This document shows, one piece after another, positions 33,342 through 44,900 of a stretch of DNA of 64,000 bases (the first letter of the stretch is position 1; every line of letters starts with the position of its first letter). The DNA lies in NCBI GenBank assembly GCA_019775845.1, contig JADQAV010000018.1:255044-319043 (forward strand), written 5' to 3'. A program made the position numbers and the translations under genes. Source of the DNA: Myrmaecium sp. VS I D KN 1 (taxonomy: Eukaryota > Ascomycota > Dothideomycetes > Valsariales > Valsariaceae). The notes under the pieces are model-generated. The model did not search any database. It saw nothing but the letters and a program-made list of their open reading frames with translations, and had not been told where the DNA came from.

Positions 33342-33851
33342 TCAGTTGCTCCGCGCTCCGTTTCGAGCGGCCCTCAGCTCGTCCATCTTCGCGACGCGCT
33401 CCTTGAACTCCTCGTACTGACACTTCTCGTAGCTGTGACGCTCGGTCTGGATTCGTATTTCTCCTGGTCAATCGGGTTCTCACGAGGATTGGGGGGTGGG
33501 GGGAAGGGGTAGATGCAGGAAACGGATTATCGTGCGCGGGCTGCTAGCAGCTCGAGAGGAACGACTGAGACCGCCATACCTCGCATTTCCAGGGGAGGTA
33601 GTAGCTTTCGAACCGGCAGCGGTTGAGAGGAATGAGGAGATGGGCGCAGCTGTCTCGGTACGCCAGCGGGAGCCTGGCCTCCGACATCTCCTCCCTCGTG
33701 GCCGCTATGACGGGGTCGAGCGGCGGTCAGTTTACATACGATTGAGGTCGGGAGCAATGGGCAGGGTAAATCATCAAAACTCACGACCGGTGGGAGCGGA
33801 GTGGCTGTGGCCGAGGCCGACGGCTTCCTTGATGGTCTCGGTGACTGTCAT
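33342..33851 (-). CDS. NADH:ubiquinone oxidoreductase subunit B18 (NDUFB7)
   Basis: Accessory subunit of mitochondrial complex I on the intermembrane-space side. Minus-strand exons 33851-33785, 33704-33580 and 33446-33342 join in phase to 98 residues, the usual size. The start MTVTETIKEAVGLGHSHSAP leads into ATREEMSEARLPLAYRDSC. The twin CX9C motif is complete: C-AHLLIPLNR-C and C-ETERHSYEK-C, which form the disulphides used for Mia40-dependent import. The end is FKERVAKMDELRAARNGARS followed by N and the stop. No cleavable presequence is needed or seen. The gene is divergent from mbp1 with 492 bases between starts. The three small exons hide it from simple ORF searches. Confidence 0.9.
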
Positions 33852-34343
33852 TGCGTGTGTTGTGTATATGTGGGGAGATCTGGGGTTGGAGATTGGGGTG
33901 GTGTGGATTGCGGGTGTATGTGGGGGAGAGCCTCGCCTTGGGCCCTTAGGTTTAGGGTGAGGTTGAGGCCAATGGAGCTCCTGCTGAGGTCACCGCTGCC
34001 AAGCCTTTTGCGGCGGTTGACAGAATAAGCGATTCTGCGTCACATGCTGTTTGCTTGACATTGTCGTTTGTCACTTCCCACCGCCTACAAATACTATTCA
34101 CCTGCTATACCATATAGTACAGTATACAAACAAATATCTACTCGCACAAGCAGCTTTTCGTCAATTAAATATTAGCACATGCTGTGCAAACCTCGCCTGC
34201 TCATCGTTGCGTACCTACAGCCTGCGGGCCGGAACCGTTTATCCTGCGCACAGCCTGGCCTCTCCGCCCCCGGAAGGACGAAACGCGAACACGTCGATTG
34301 AGCACTTCCCGCACGGTACGTGTCTGGTGTATGGCCATCCACC
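33852..34343. promoter_or_regulatory. Bidirectional promoter between NDUFB7 and mbp1
   Basis: Both start codons point outward from this stretch. AT-rich sequence at 34080-34180 is the likely core. No further gene is seen. Confidence 0.45.
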
Positions 34344-36559
34344 ATGCCGCCCCTCGACAATCCCACCAAGATCTTTTCGGCCACATACAGCAATGTAAGT
34401 AAGGCGCAGGCGCCAGCGCGCCCCGACTCTGTCCCTCACGCGTGCCATGCTCACCTCCGCCCACTCAGGTGCCGGTTTACGAGTTCTTCGTCGACAAGAA
34501 CCATGTCATGCGCCGGCGCGCCGACGACTGGATCAATGCGACGCACATCCTTAAGGTAGCCGACTTCGACAAGCCCGCGCGAACCCGCATCCTCGAGCGC
34601 GAGGTCCAGAAGGGCGTCCACGAGAAGGTTCAAGGCGGTTATGGCAAATACCAAGGTGCGTGCGATCAACGTCGTCGGACATCCGAGCGCCCTCTGAACA
34701 ACTCCGACTCACGCGCAAAACAGGAACATGGGTGCCGCTTGAGGAGGGGCGCCGCCTCGCGGAGCGCAACGGCGTTTTGGAGAAGTTACTGCCCATATTC
34801 GACTTCGTACCCGGCGACCAAAGCCCTCCCCCTGCGCCCAAGCATACGACGGCCGCGTCGAACCGCCCCAAAGTCCCGCGCCAGAGCGCGGCCGCTCGCA
34901 GAATGGCTGGTAAGTGCCCTGGACATACGCTTGCCTGAGGGAATCAATTGTGAATATTGGCGGAGTTATACTTACATTGCATGCAACAAAGCTTCGCAAC
35001 CGGTCTCAACCCCAAGCCAAATCGCGGATGATCGCTACGATGATATGAGCATACAGTATGTCGATGGGGGGACTCCTGACAATGAGTCCATGATATCAGA
35101 GTCTATGCTCGGTGAGCACGACATGCTCAATTCGCAGTACCCTCCAAGCTCTCGGAAGAGGAAGAGGGGACAGGATCAAATGTCACTACAGGATCAGCAA
35201 CACCAGATATGGGCCGATCAACTTCTAGACTACTTCATGTTATTGGACTCGGACGATCATTTCAACAGCCCTCCGGAACCGCCGCCAGGGATCAACCTGG
35301 ATCGCCCAATTGATGAGAAAGGGCATTCTGCGATGCATTGGGCCGCGGCCATGGGCGACGTGGAAGTGGTCAGGGATCTCATCCGGAGGGGAGCTCGAAT
35401 AGACTGCCTCTCCAACAACCTTGAGACGCCGTTGATGAGAGCTGTCATGTTCACGAACAACTTCGACAAGAACACCATGCCTAGCATGGTCAAGATCTTC
35501 CAGCAGACCGTGGTGAGGACGGATTGGTTTGGATCAACTGTCTTTCACCACATTGCCGCTACTACTAGCAGCACGAACAAATACGTTTGCGCTCGGTATT
35601 ACCTCGACTGTATCATCAACAAGCTCAGCGAAACATGGATTCCGGACGAGGTGACACGATTACTGAATATACGGGACAAGAACGGCGACACAGCCATCAT
35701 GATCGCCGCCCGGAACGGGGCTCGCAAATGCGTCCGTTCCCTCTTAGGCCGCAATGTTGCGGTGGATATACCGAACAATAAGGGAGAGACTGCAGACGAC
35801 CTCATCCGAGAACTCAACCATCGCCGACGCCAGGGCCGACTTCGACAAGCCTCTTCCTCACCATTTGCTCCAGATTCCCGCATGAATGGGGACAGCCACG
35901 GGCTCGTTCCATTCTCCTCTGCAGGGCTCTCGGCGTCTTTGCAGAGCACGCAGTACAGGTCTCAGACGGCTACTCATCTGATGCACAAGGTTGCGCCGAC
36001 GCTATTAGAGAAGTGTGAACAGCTCGCGGCTGCGTACGAAGCCGAACTCGAGGAAAAAGAAGCGGAGAGCTTAGACGCCGAGCGTGTGGTACGGAAGCGA
36101 CAAGCCGAAGTCGAAGCAATGAAGAAGCAAATCGCCGAACTGGAGCACGTGCTCGAGGAGACCGGCGACGATGGCGACGTGCGAGAGGTTGACCTTGCCA
36201 ACCTCGTCCGTGAAGGCGAGGCACTGCTGGAACTGGAGCAACGAGCGGCGTTGGCTGGGCAGATCGGCCAGTTCGATGAAAACTCTTACGACAGGGATCT
36301 TTCCGAGCAACAGATGCTCGAAAAACTGGCTGTGGTATTGCTGTTATACAAGGCGCAGGAGGAGCGGCGACATCTGGTCTCGGAGGTGGTGCAGAACCTG
36401 AGCGTTGCGGGCATGGGCGAGAAGCAGAGCGAGTACAAGCGCTTGATCACCGGGGCGCTGGGCGTGCGGGAGGAAGACGTGGAGGGGATGCTCCCTGATA
36501 TCCTTGCTGAGCTGGAAGAGGATAAGCAGAGGGAGCAGCTTGAAGCGAGTCCGCTGTAG
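34344..36559 (+). CDS. mbp1: APSES transcription factor Mbp1 (MBF DNA-binding subunit)
   Basis: DNA-binding subunit of the MBF complex that drives G1/S genes through ACGCGT boxes. Exons 34344-34394, 34469-34655, 34724-34909 and 34992-36559 give 663 residues. The APSES/KilA-N domain spans about residues 10-105: VPVYEFFVDKNHVMRRRADD, WINATHILKVADFDK, then GGYGKYQGTWVPLEEGRRLA. Ankyrin repeats follow at about 270-430: IDEKGHSAMHWAAAMGDVEV, SNNLETPLMRAVMFTNN, DKNGDTAIMIAARNGARKC. A C-terminal coiled coil (AAAYEAELEEKEAESLDAER, KRQAEVEAMKKQIAELE) would pair it with the Swi6/Cdc10 partner. A basic RKRKRG in the linker may be a nuclear localisation signal. The first intron holds an ACGCGT at 34438. 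No frame problems are seen. Confidence 0.93.
34438..34443. promoter_or_regulatory. ACGCGT box inside intron 1 of mbp1
   Basis: Exact MluI cell-cycle box 44 bases into the first intron of the gene for its own predicted binder. It could allow autoregulation; a six-base match near a start codon may also be chance. Confidence 0.3.
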
Positions 36560-37285
36560 CCTCGGGCATCTCCGGATGTGTATTCATCGATGTCCTCCTA
36601 CAGCATTTCTTTCACCACACGCGGAGGCCTGTGTGAGGGGAAGAAGTTCCGTCTCACTAACGACCGTTGCATGGCTGGGAACTGGCATCAGGCGTATGGG
36701 CCTTGGGTGCCTTAGATACGAGGCGGCTGAATGGGTATCCGCTCTCAGTCTCGGTGTATCGATCATCGACCGGCGTTTCACGGAGTCAGCGTATATGGAC
36801 ACCATATTTCTTGTCTTTATTGCATCGGGATGGTGACTCTTTCAGGCGACATCGTGTCTTGTGTCCTTTGTATCACGGGCGTATGAGTATATACTTTTAT
36901 CTTTATATCACCTTATGGGGCCTGAAGCTATGACGGCTCTGCGATTTGGATATTCTTTCGATATTGTTCGTCATTTATATCCGCCCAGAATAATGGCCAC
37001 AGATGCTGAACTACGATGTGATTGATCGCTGGATGTGTAAGATATAAATCCGAATGCAAACCGTGCAAGTGGCGCCGATGGTTGCGGAGCTGCGCGCTTC
37101 ACAGCCCCCCCTCGCCTTCCCAAAACCAAGATGAAGTACTCAAGCATATATATAGCCACCATAAGGCTTGAGATGTGCTTATCATGTTCCTCCCATATCA
37201 TCAACCCTGCGTTGCCAATAAAACCAAAGCCGTTCACCCCTTTTTCAACCTACCACCGTAGCTCATGTCCCCTGTTTACCTCTTC
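36560..37285. other. Convergent intergenic stretch
   Basis: 3' regions of mbp1 (plus) and the BRCT-WGR gene (minus), with AT-rich sequence. Nothing else is seen. Confidence 0.5.
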
Positions 37286-38720
37286 TCACTCAATTAGATT
37301 CGCCTTCGCCGCCGCGTGCCCGGTAGCCATGGCCGGCAACTCCTCCTCTACCGCTTGCAAAGGCAGCACGCCCCGCGGTCGACCCGGAGCCGGCGGCCGG
37401 TACACGAACGGCCGAACGGTGACGTCGACGCCGAAGAAGCCGGTCCGCACGGCGGCCTCGGAGATGGGCGCGGCGCCGGGGGGCAGCTTCGTCTCGAGCA
37501 CGGGCGGGGGGTCGAAGCGACGGTCCCAGGCCAGCTGCGTTTTGGATTGGAAGTGCCGTCGGAAGGCGGCGAAGGCGGTGCTGTAGTCGCTGCCGATGGG
37601 GCAGACGGTCTTGCTGACGGCGATGGTTTGCGGTCGGGAGAGCTTGAGGGAGACGGCGTAGGTGTGTGGGGTTGTGTGGGATTCGTAGAGCTGGGTGGAG
37701 AGAGAGGGGGTGGTTAGCTGGGGGAGACTTGCGTTTTTGTGGTTGTGGGGAGGGGAAGTCTTTCTCTTACCCGAAGTTGGTAGCGTTCGTTGGAGTTCCG
37801 GGTGACGTCGATGCGAGCCATCGTCACATCGTAGTCGAAGCCGGTCTCGTCGCGGTAGATGTGGTGGTTCTCTAGATCACCCAGTGCCCAGTCAGCCTCC
37901 ACCAGCGGAACGTCCTCCGAGTCGTCGTCTTCCCCCTCCACGACGATAGGGCATTCCTGGACCGCTATGCATTCGACCTCGTCATCCGAGTCGCCATCAT
38001 CATCATCGTCGTCATTGTCACTGCCGCTGTTCTCGCCATCCGACAGTTCAATGACTTCGACGACTTCGACAACATCGGCAGCAGTCTTCTTGCGTCCCGC
38101 ACGCCTGTCCGCCAAAGCTTTCACGTCCCAGGAAGCGGTTGCGGTATCCCCAGCGGTCTTCACAGCATGCACGGTGGACGTACCTGAGTAGAGGTCAGCT
38201 TGCGCACATCTGCATCCCTTTCCAAATCTCGCAACTGATAAAAAGCATGAGTAGGCTGCGGCGACTGGACAGCGATGGGCGACGGCACAACTTACTGTCC
38301 CGCTTCCTCTGGCGACGCTCCTGCGCCCGTTGCTCAGCCTTGGTCTTCAGCGCGACCCTTTCGACGTTTCGCAAGAGGTAGCTGTGCTCCTTGCGGCGGG
38401 AACGCTTCATCAGGGTGTCCTCCAACCAATCGTAGGTCACGGTGTAAAGCGCCTTGTATCGGCTGGCTCTCCGCACTGTCCCCTGCTCGTCAGTCATGGC
38501 ATTCCCAGCAGTGGTACATGATGTGTATCTCCTCACCGCCATCAGGTTTCCTCTTCCAGTGTTCCTTGGAGCAGATGAGGTGAGTCGTCTCGCTGCCGAC
38601 GGTGGCACACCAAGTGCCGCCGTTGCTCTCCACCCAGTTCTTAAGTCGAGCGTGTCCTCTCTCGGCTCCAAAGTCGCCGCTCGCAGCAATAACGCAGCCC
38701 TTCAATGGGTGACGTGCCAT
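37286..38720 (-). CDS. BRCT and WGR domain protein without a PARP catalytic domain
   Basis: Minus-strand exons 38720-38537, 38475-38296, 38234-37771 and 37690-37286 join in phase to 410 residues. An N-terminal BRCT domain runs from MARHPLKGCVIAASGDFG through GGTWCATVGSETTHLICSKE to ALYTVTYDWLEDTLMKRSRR, with the conserved Gly-Gly and Trp. A Lys/Arg-rich helix follows, then a long acidic run (about residues 195-215, mostly Asp). A WGR-like domain covers FDYDVTMARIDVTRNSNERY, QLRLYESHTTPHTYAVSLKL and SDYSTAFAAFRRHFQSKTQL. The chain then ends in a Pro-rich tail; no PARP regulatory or catalytic motif is present. Fungal PARPs start BRCT-WGR, so this looks like a reader of damaged DNA related to their front half. 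A nuclear DNA-repair or chromatin role is inferred. Confidence 0.7.
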
Positions 38721-39175
38721 GGCAACCTGAAGGGGACTATACGAAGAGAGAAGGGGTTGGAATAGACTGAAGACGAGGCCTACTGGTGTTCTTGCAACTG
38801 GATATGTCTTTGTAAATCGAGAGCAAAGGACGGAAAAGAGAGAAGAAGAGCTTAGGAGACGGACGACATGTGGCAGTGCAGGCCGGCAAAGGTCGGTGAG
38901 CTGTCGAACCCCGACTACCTTGTCTTGCTGACCAAAATAGGCATTTGCTGAATATGAAAACATGACAGCGGCACACCAGCGCTATAAAGCAAGAACAGAA
39001 CCGGAACACATGAAGCTAACTGCAGGGACTGAAGCACAAAAGGGGCGGTGAGGACTATCTGGTCACCTACAATAACGACGGTGAAAGTTCTTTGAGGTAA
39101 ATCGACCTGGAAACGATTGGATGGAAAGAGTTGATCAGAAGAGATATGAATATTTACAAAGACACTGAACCATAT
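38721..39175. other. Intergenic: BRCT-WGR promoter and trpC 3' end
   Basis: The trpC stop is at 39176 on the minus strand and the BRCT-WGR start at 38720. Open frames on the minus strand only extend the BRCT gene upstream and are not needed. Nothing else is seen. Confidence 0.5.
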
Positions 39176-41536
39176 CTAGACTGCCTTAGCAGCAGCTATG
39201 AAGGCACGTATCTTGTCTAAATCTTGTTGACCCTCTACCTCAACGCCACTACTCACGTCAACCCCGCAAACTCTATCCTTCAAAGGGCCGAGTTCTTCAA
39301 GAACAGAGGTCACATTATCAGGTCCGAGGCCACCGGCAAGCAGGACGTAGAGACCCGGGTCAGCCGAAAGGGCAGTTTTGACTTTGGAGAGATCGAGCAA
39401 CTCTCCAGAGCCACCCGCACCAGAGTCCAAGAGGGGCAAGGCATGGTAACCTCGGATGCCCAGACCTATCTCTCCAGGCTTGAAGCTACGCACCACCGGA
39501 ACCGGTATCAGTCGTGCCCATTCGATGGGTTCTGATCCGTGAAGTTGGACTACATCAAGACCCAGCAGCTTTTGTTGTTCGAGAACGTATTCCAGGGGCT
39601 GGTTCTGGAAAACACCCACCAAGAGGGCCCGCTTCTTGGTGAAGTGACCTGCCTTTTCCAAGAAATAGTTGCTGGCTACGCTGGAGCTGACCTTGGAGAT
39701 CTCCTGCTTCGCCGCGGGCTTCTCAGTCGAATGTACTATGTTTGCGATCGCCTGTGCTGCTTCTCTGGATACTGTCCGCTTCCTGCCCTCTGCAAGGATG
39801 ATGCCGATAAGGTCGGCGCCGGATTCGATGGCAGCCTTCGCGGCCTCAGGCGTCCGTGTACCGCATATCTTGACCAGGAGGTCCTTCTCTCGGGAGGGCT
39901 GCACAGAAGAATTGGTACCCCCAAGGAGCTCGGCAATGAACTCCGCAGTATTCGACGCTCGCATGAGCGCTTCGCCCACGAGCACAGCACGAACCCCACT
40001 ATTCTGGTAGGATTTAACATCCTTCGGGCCTGCGATCCCGCTGAGAGCGCAGACGATAGTCTCCTCCGGTACGCCATCCATCAGCCGGCTGGTGGTTTGT
40101 AAATCAACCTCAAAGTTGGTGAGGTTGCGGTTATTGACTCCGATGACTTTTGCGCCCAAATTGAGAGCGATCTTCATTTCCTCCACAGTGTTAACCTCGA
40201 CAAGAGGCTCCATACCAAGGGACTGCGAGTAAAGGTACAACCTCTTTAGTGTGGCTTCGTCGAGCATCTTGACAATGAGAAGGACGGTATCAGCTCCGGC
40301 CAAGCGTGCCTCAAGGATCTGATATTCGTCAAAGATGAACTCTTTGCGGAGGATGGCGGGCCGGTTAGCCATGCCTTCCAAGCTCTGGCGAACTGCTCTT
40401 AGATCGTCGATGCTTCCTTTGAACCATTCAGGTTCTGTCAAGACAGAGATGACACTCGCGCCTGCCAGAGCATAGGTGCGGGCCTGTGCCGGCGCACACG
40501 TTGACAGAGAGATGACACCTTTCGAAGGAGAGGCGCGTTTGATCTCCGCCATAAGCGACAGTCTGTAGGGGGACTGTCTGAGACGTTGGGGAAAGCTAAT
40601 TTGGGGAGGCGCAATGTTCAGCTCGTAGGCCGCTTGTAGGTCGCTTGGTCGCTGAGAGGGAATCTGCTTTTGAGCAGCAACGGCCGCTCGCCGGGCATCA
40701 TAAATCTTCTCCAGAATAGAAACCTTCTTGCTCTGCTGGGGAGCGTCGGAGGAGCTCTCGGTCTGAACGATGGCATTGTGGGATTCTTTGCACAACTTTT
40801 CGTTTTCTGCCCAAGTACCGCCTTGCATTTTCAAGAAATTCTTGATCATCGAGCGTCCTTCTGCCGTCAGGATACTCTCGGGGTGAAATTGCACTCCTTC
40901 GATGACATATTCCTTATGGCGAACGCCCATAATAACACCCTTTCCTCCATCAGGGCCATTGGCTATCCAGGAGGTCACCTCAAGGCACTCTGGCAGAGTA
41001 GGGTGGGTTCCGGCCAGAGAATGATACCGAGTAACAGGGAGGTCCTGAGGAAGGTTCGCATATACGCCTTTCCCATCATGCCTGAGCGGAGATGTCTTGC
41101 CATGCAAGATCTCTCCGGTCACATCCACACGGCCACCGAACACGGAGTATATGCACTGCCTGGAGACAACCAATTAGCCACCGACCTTCCTTCCAAATCC
41201 AGATCCATAAACCTACTCTCCCATGCAGACTCCGAGTATAGGGATCTTTCCCTTGAAATGCCTAATGGCATCCTTGCTGATTCCGGAATCTGACTCCGGG
41301 TGCCCTGGGCCGGGGCTTATGACGAGCTGAGTGGGAGCCTTCTCAATCAATTGCTCCAGCGTCAACTCGTCATTCCTGTACACGGTGACGGTGGCGCCCT
41401 CGAGGACTAAGTACTGGTAGACATTCCAGGTAAAGGAATCATAGTTATCGATCAGTATGAGATTGGATGCCGTCGGAATCGCCGGGGAAGGCGACGGATG
41501 GTGGGGTGAATGATCGATGAGATCCAGCGCAGGCAT
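39176..41536 (-). CDS. trpC: Trifunctional tryptophan biosynthesis protein TrpC
   Basis: Fusion of glutamine amidotransferase (anthranilate synthase component II), indole-3-glycerol-phosphate synthase and phosphoribosylanthranilate isomerase. Exons 41536-41217 and 41159-39176 give 767 residues. The amidotransferase has [30 protein letters not shown] with the nucleophile Cys (the 57-base intron falls just after MG) and GVQFHPES with the catalytic His and Glu. The synthase has [34 protein letters not shown] and [15 protein letters not shown]. The isomerase has [30 protein letters not shown] and LLDSGAGG. The Met at 41536 gives [14 protein letters not shown], which aligns with my memory of the A. 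nidulans start; an in-frame ATG six codons upstream (41554) is the alternative. A Gcn4/CpcA box lies upstream. It is divergent from nup188. Confidence 0.95.
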
Positions 41537-41994
41537 GGCGAGGGATTCAGGCACGCTCTAACGGAGGACTGGGGCCAAGTTTGGACAGGAGCGATCGGCG
41601 CGCAAAGGAGGGCCAATGGCCTTGAAAAGGGGTTGTGGTTATGTGAGAGCTCGTGGTGTAGTACTCCTGGTTGACTCATGCGGAGACGAGCGGCCGCTGT
41701 CTGAAATAAAGGTATCGATAAGCTACAGTTGATGCCTGGATTCTGCCTGGGCGCCTCCCAAGCTGTGTGCATAGGGCTGGAATGTCTTGGCGGACGTTCG
41801 CGATTGTTTTGTTTCCTTCCCTTCCCATGTAATTTATTATGGTCTGCGCAAATCCTAAAGAGAGCTCCGTCTTGAAAGCGCCCAAGCTTCTTGACATTTT
41901 GTCGCGACAACCCGACATCTGCCTGTTCATCGCCCATTTGACTATTTAATGGGACTTCTAAGGCTACAGCACACGGCGCACTGAAGCGCAAACC
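41537..41994. promoter_or_regulatory. Bidirectional promoter between trpC and nup188
   Basis: 458 bases between divergent starts. A full TGACTCA lies at 41672-41678, closer to trpC. No other feature is seen. Confidence 0.5.
41672..41678. promoter_or_regulatory. TGACTCA box for CpcA/Gcn4 (cross-pathway control)
   Basis: Exact palindromic match to the bZIP site of Gcn4/CpcA, 136 bases before the trpC start codon. Cross-pathway control of tryptophan genes by CpcA is established in Aspergillus, so the placement is convincing, although binding is not shown here. Confidence 0.65.
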
Positions 41995-44900
41995 ATGTCG
42001 CCCGTCGACGAGTCCGTTTTCTTCCCGCCGCTCGAGAAATGCCTTGATGGAGACCATCCGTTACTGTAGGTTCTGTTGTTGTTCTAGCCTTGACACCACA
42101 CTCACCACCGACTAGATCCTGGAAGCATATCTACGAGAGCCTATGCTATGTCGACATTGCCAGGAGGTCCCGCGCCTTGCAGGCATTCCTCTCCGACAGC
42201 AGATCCTTAGAGATCCTGGAGAAGCCATGGGATCCCTTTGGCAAGCCCTCATCGGCATCCAAATCCAGCTTCGACACAAAGACGGCAGCCATCAACATTA
42301 CCCCGTCAAACTCAGCAGCTTACGATATCAACGAGATCAAGGAGGATACAGTCTGGCTTTCAGAGGAAACAAATACCAACGAGATAGATGCGCTGCGGGT
42401 GGTTATACTGGAATGGCAGGAGAGGCCGGGTTTGCAATTGCTGAATGGATTCACGGAGGAGGAGGTTCTGAGCATACAACATGCTGCCGGTAGCGGTAGA
42501 CCTGGAGCATCCAAATCGGGCCCGTCGATGCTGGCTGCGTCCTTCGAAACAGAGTCTTTTTTCGCCTCAAAGGAACAGCGACGTCGACGCACCCTTTCGA
42601 TATATTATTCTGAAAGAGCACACGTAGCCAGGACCAGCGAGATTCTTATCCGCCTGCGCACAGAGCCGGCGACTGCAGAACCCATCTCACAGGACCCATG
42701 GCTGAAGTCAGTAGGCGAGGACCTGTTTTCCAGACAACGAGGGTCGGCCAAGTCTTCCGACAACCACACCGCCGTCTTGACAGAATGCGCCACGGCCCTC
42801 AAATCTCGCATAACAGGGTTCGCCAACGGTAGTGGGTTGTCAGAGAATGAGAACGGAAACGTGCTGGCGGAAGATGAATGGTGCCGTTGGACTTTCATCG
42901 AGATGATCCACATATTACAGCTAATGCTTGTTCATCTGGACGCGTCTCCGAACATACCTGCAGCTTCCACAGTTACGTCATGGTTTCAGTTTCTGAAGGA
43001 CTGGAAATTTTTTCAAGCAATTGAGCTGGTATGTGAACGCAATAAGCAATATCAAGCCCTTGCCCTTGGCCCCGCGCTTACGGATCGTTTAGGTTGGCCC
43101 TTCGATGCAAGCCATCAGTCTCTTCCAAGTTCTAATCGCGATTGTCTCTTTGGAGTTTCTAAAACTTCCCTTGGCTTCTGACTATATTCGGGCTTCCGTC
43201 GATGAGCGGAGTGAAGCGGTTAACGGTGCAGAGCCAGGTTACCTTTCATCTGCAGAATCGATCGAGAGATTGCACGGAATTTTAATGGAGGCGACAGAAT
43301 TTGGACCGAGCCCAGCTACCCTAGCTATCTTCGCTTGGACTCTCATCGTTAAAGACATTGCCGAGGTTGCAATGACCAGCAGTCTATTTGAGGACGATCA
43401 GAATAGCCCAGACAATGATCCGGTTCCCAAATCGTTATCATCGACCCGAAATCCTGCAGTCGCAGTTTTCGACGACGCTTGGAGGCGCATGAGTGAGAAT
43501 GAAGACTGCCTAGGCATTCTTAGCCGTGCATCGGTAGGAAATCGTCGTACGTTCTCCGTAATCTCTATGCTTTCGGAGAACATAAGCAGCCTCTTCGGCG
43601 CAGGAGTCGATTACTCACTTCAGCAATTGTTACGGCTGAAGCTGTTCAATCTCCTACGATCTGGCGTTGCTCTCGTTCAGTACACTGAGGAAGTCATTGT
43701 GGCAGCGTTGTCAGTACTTCTAGGTGATCATAACTACTGGTCTATCGGTACCTCCTGTGGGTCCGCGGGGGATCACGTCATGCAGGTCTTTCTGCAGGAC
43801 TCCGAAACTGATGCTTTGATGCTCTATCTGCTTGACCAAGCTCAGAGTCGTTATCCTTATGAAACTTTGCCTTTGCTCAAGATCAGTAGGACGCTGGCAT
43901 TATCGTCTGAAGCGGATGACGAAGGCATGCCTTACATGGCGCGATCTCTGCAAGAGAATATCGAAGTATTCACTCAGCGGATGCCAGCTGGCTTCACTGG
44001 CTTTGATGTCGAGGAACCTTTGGACGACGAGCCTTCGTCAGACTCTATACACCTGACTCAAGACCTTCCATTGTTCTGGAGTCTTGCTGCTGCTCGAAGC
44101 AGATATCGTCCTGGACGTGAACTTGCTTTGGCGACATCATCAGGTGCTCTGGGCAGTTTCGTCATCCCCAGGGGTACCAGAGGCAATGTGATTGTGCAAG
44201 GGAAGCCACCTCAACTTCCGCACACCACCACGTGGAGCTTCAAGCATTCTGCATTGCAGTACTTTGCGGCATCACTCGCGACTGCTATCTACGGGAATCA
44301 TCTTGTTGAATACTCCTCCAAGCAACCCGCAACCGTTGATGATGCGAGCGAAATCGTTGGTCTCTTCGCCACACTCATTGCCTCGGCTGTACAAAAAAGC
44401 AATGCCACAAATCATGAGGTTGATGGCAAGAGGGCAGCCGAGCAACTACTTGAAGATGCAAATGCTGTGTTCGCAGGAGAAACCGACCTTATCACGATAA
44501 TATTCACTTTATTTGAGCAGGAGCTGCAAAAGCAGGTCGAGAGCCCAGGTGCTGACAGATCTTTAGAGTTGCTTGTCCACTGTGTGCAGTTCTTTCATGC
44601 TCTGGTCGGTGTTCTACCTGCGAAGATCTGGCCCTTCCTATCCCGGAGCTGTCTCTTGGAGATCGATGGCAAGGGTGGTTGTCTCAGCTCTATCATCATA
44701 GCCACTGAGATGGTTGTTGGTCGATACGATCTGCTCATTAGTTGCATTCATCTATTCGAGGCTCTTGTCGATGATGTTATAGCCAATGCAGTGGTTCGGA
44801 AATCGACCCCTTCCAAGGCGATCACCCGATTCGCTTCGAATTCAACAGCTACCAGTGGCCTGTCGGAGAAGTCCATGAGTAAAATACTCATGTCTCTGAT

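Noticed and set aside
41537-41554. TrpC start at 41554
   Set aside because: The ATG at 41536 gives an N-terminus of the same length as remembered A. nidulans TrpC; the upstream one remains possible.
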